7,004 bases of DNA from an archaeon. Lineage in GTDB: Archaea; Thermoproteota; Nitrososphaeria; Nitrososphaerales; Gagatemarchaeaceae. The translations under genes and the position numbers were made by a program. Positions 5,951-7,004 of this stretch are shown here, piece by piece. Every line of letters starts with the position of its first letter. Positions within the stretch are counted from its first letter, which is position 1. The stretch lies in the NCBI GenBank assembly GCA_021822995.1, contig JAKAPN010000056.1, positions 1-7,004 of the forward strand, read 5' to 3'. The notes beneath the pieces were generated by a model. That model had not been told where the DNA came from. It searched no databases and was given only the letters and a program-made list of their open reading frames with translations.

Positions 5951-5971
5951 CGCCGTCCAGATTTGACGGCG
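5951..5971 (-). terminator. Hairpin just after the regulator stop
   Basis: CGCCGTC (5951-5957) and GACGGCG (5965-5971) are perfect 7-bp arms around a 7-nt loop, beginning 3 nt past the copR stop codon. It could end or stabilise the copR transcript. No clear U-run follows on the minus strand, so it may instead be a processing or regulatory hairpin. Confidence 0.35.
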
Positions 5972-5974
5972 TCG

Positions 5975-6607
5975 TCACCCCTTCCAACTTGTTCCGGAGG
6001 AGGCGCTCCTGTCGGTGCCGTATTTCTCCTTGTAACCCGACAGACAGGTCTTGCAGCATAAGAAGCGCTTGCCCTCCCGGACGTTGAGCGTGAGCGGCTT
6101 TCCGCTGATGTCCCCGCCGCAGTAGTCGCAGACAAGGGCCACCGCCATCTCCCCGTACAGCGCCACCCCCTGCTCGTCCTTTATCGTCTTGGTGATCACC
6201 TCGCTGGAGAGGACCTGTACCCCCAGCGGTGCAACCCTTTCATTCAGAAAGTCCTGAAAGGATGCATTGCTGCTCGCGGCCACCCTCACGACCATGTTAG
6301 CCTCCCCCGTTGAGAGGAAGACGCTCCTCACCTCCTCAAGAGGCACCAGTTTCTCGATCACCTGACTGACCTTCGGCAGCTCCACCCTCAGCATCAGGAG
6401 CGCTGCGACCCCCCTCTCAACTTTATCGGCGTCGAGAATGGGAGCGATCTTCTTGATTATCCCTGATTTCATCATCTTCTTCACCCGGCTTTCGACGGTC
6501 GGAGTCGTCACCCCGATTCGTAATGCTATCTGTCTGAATGAGAGCCTGCCGTCATTCATCAGGGCCTTCAGTATCGAGGTGTCGGTCTCGTCGAGCTTTA
6601 GGGGCAA
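5975..6607 (-). CDS. copR: CopR-type metal-responsive regulator: AsnC/Lrp HTH plus C-terminal TRASH domain
   Basis: The 210-aa product combines an AsnC-type helix-turn-helix (KLDETDTSILKALM, then RLSFRQIALRIGVTTPTVESRVKKM, residues 4-46), an Lrp-like alpha/beta ligand region (about 65-145) and a TRASH metal-binding domain (158-197; C160, C163, C184, C185, C188). This architecture matches CopR of Sulfolobales and haloarchaea, which controls copA in response to copper. The start is taken as TTG at 6607: a strong TATA box (6637-6644) puts transcription start at about 6614, and TTG gives the standard Lrp N-terminus. A longer reading back to 6940 would translate the promoter and is rejected. The transcript would have almost no leader and no ribosome-binding site. 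The gene lies directly upstream of copA on the same strand, so autoregulation and control of copA are likely. Domain call strong; start moderately sure. Confidence 0.92.
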   Translation of the reverse strand: MPLKLDETDTSILKALMNDGRLSFRQIALRIGVTTPTVESRVKKMMKSGIIKKIAPILDADKVERGVAALLMLRVELPKVSQVIEKLVPLEEVRSVFLSTGEANMVVRVAASSNASFQDFLNERVAPLGVQVLSSEVITKTIKDEQGVALYGEMAVALVCDYCGGDISGKPLTLNVREGKRFLCCKTCLSGYKEKYGTDRSASSGTSWKG

Positions 6608-6636
6608 ATGGGGGACAAATCGATTCTCTTTTCGGA

Positions 6637-6644
6637 TTTTATAA
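6637..6644 (-). promoter_or_regulatory. TATA box of copR
   Basis: The minus strand reads GAGTTATAAAATCC, a near-ideal archaeal TATA element, about 33 nt from the proposed TTG start; this predicts a very short leader. Similar purine-rich strings flank it (CGAAGAG before, CGAAAAGAG after), one as possible BRE and both as a possible direct-repeat operator. Confidence 0.7.
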
Positions 6645-7004
6645 CTCTTCGCTATCCTGCTGGGCCGGGTAACTGGAGAACCAAGTAACATGCGCCCCCT
6701 TCGCACGACAACCGAAGTGAACCAAACGATGATAATCGTGCAAGGAGAGGCGTGCCCCGAAGAGGGACACATCCAGGTACCGAGCCCGGGTACGTGAGGA
6801 AGAGGTACAGGACGGTGGCCGCGGACCCGGCGAGGGTCAGCAGAGAGGACGGCACCCGGAGGGAGCAAGAGGCAGTTCCAGCGCGTCGTCGGACGGTTCA
6901 GGGAGGAGGCATGCCTGGGCTGAGGTTCAGGTCGCCCCATACCACGCCGAGGAACGGGACGCCGAAGGGGATCGAAGGGGGGGGTCGTGGCCGTCAGGAA
7001 GGGC
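6645..7004 (-). other. No confident gene; traces of a decayed membrane-protein gene
   Basis: No intact gene is supported in these 360 bp. On the minus strand, coding-like stretches occur in changing frames. One reads IPFGVPFLGVVWGDLNLSP (about 6920-6975) and ends at a TGA near 6900. After it, in the same frame, comes LLTLAGSAATVLYLFLTYPG (about 6787-6846), a hydrophobic helix whose codons mostly end in G or C. A run of eight G at 6977-6984 is a possible frameshift point at the right edge. Plus-strand reading from 6689 is open to the window end but is Arg-rich and looks like an antisense artefact. A decayed transporter or permease tail is possible; no family could be assigned. Confidence 0.3.

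Noticed and set aside
6608..6940. N-terminal extension of the CopR-type regulator
   Set aside because: It would translate the TATA box and a low-complexity, Pro/Arg-rich stretch with no domain; homologues start at the AsnC helix-turn-helix.
6689..7004. Plus-strand frame open to the window edge
   Set aside because: It is Arg/Gly-rich, lacks a recognisable domain, and mirrors GC-biased minus-strand codons, so it looks antisense.
2145..7004. Second copy of the tRNA-Ala 3' end as an attachment repeat
   Set aside because: I looked for the T-arm/acceptor sequence to the right and found none in the window; any second copy would lie outside.

Overview
The window looks archaeal, most likely a GC-rich member of the TACK group (Thermoproteota/Nitrososphaeria-like). 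The pointers are an Lrp/AsnC-type regulator fused to a TRASH metal-sensing domain, a tRNA-Ile apparently split by an 18-nt intron in the D-loop, TATA-box promoters at archaeal spacing, tRNA genes without an encoded CCA, and GTG/TTG starts. I cannot name a genus from the sequence alone.

Left part (1-1800): a plus-strand sugar-phosphate pair. A 5'-truncated deoC-like aldolase overlaps by 3 nt (GTGA) a complete PfkB-family sugar kinase. Kinase plus aldolase suggests phosphorylation of a pentose or deoxypentose followed by aldol cleavage, but both enzymes have changes at residues that are normally conserved. A convergent 89-aa protein of unknown function ends 5 bp beyond the kinase.

Middle (1860-2145): two divergent tRNA genes, tRNA-Ile(GAT) on minus with a D-loop insertion and tRNA-Ala(TGC) on plus, sharing a promoter region.

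Right part (2145-6640): a minus-strand metal (probably copper) homeostasis cluster. In transcription order it holds: a CopR-type regulator (AsnC HTH, RAM-like middle, TRASH); a 155-bp gap with a dyad over a TATA-like site; a Cu+ P-type ATPase whose N-terminal domain is YHS rather than HMA; an 85-aa HMA-type CxxC protein; a 250-bp gap; a 49-aa free YHS protein; a four-helix membrane protein with a YYGMM duplication; and a frameshifted winged-helix regulator remnant that runs into the 3' end of tRNA-Ala. Inferred logic: CopR senses Cu+ through TRASH, CopA exports it, and the HMA and YHS proteins buffer or deliver it. The membrane protein is a new candidate partner. The decayed regulator abutting a tRNA 3' end suggests the cluster may sit in an island or old recombination site.

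Far right (6645-7004): no confident gene. Short high-GC3, hydrophobic stretches in changing minus-strand frames suggest a decayed membrane-protein gene.
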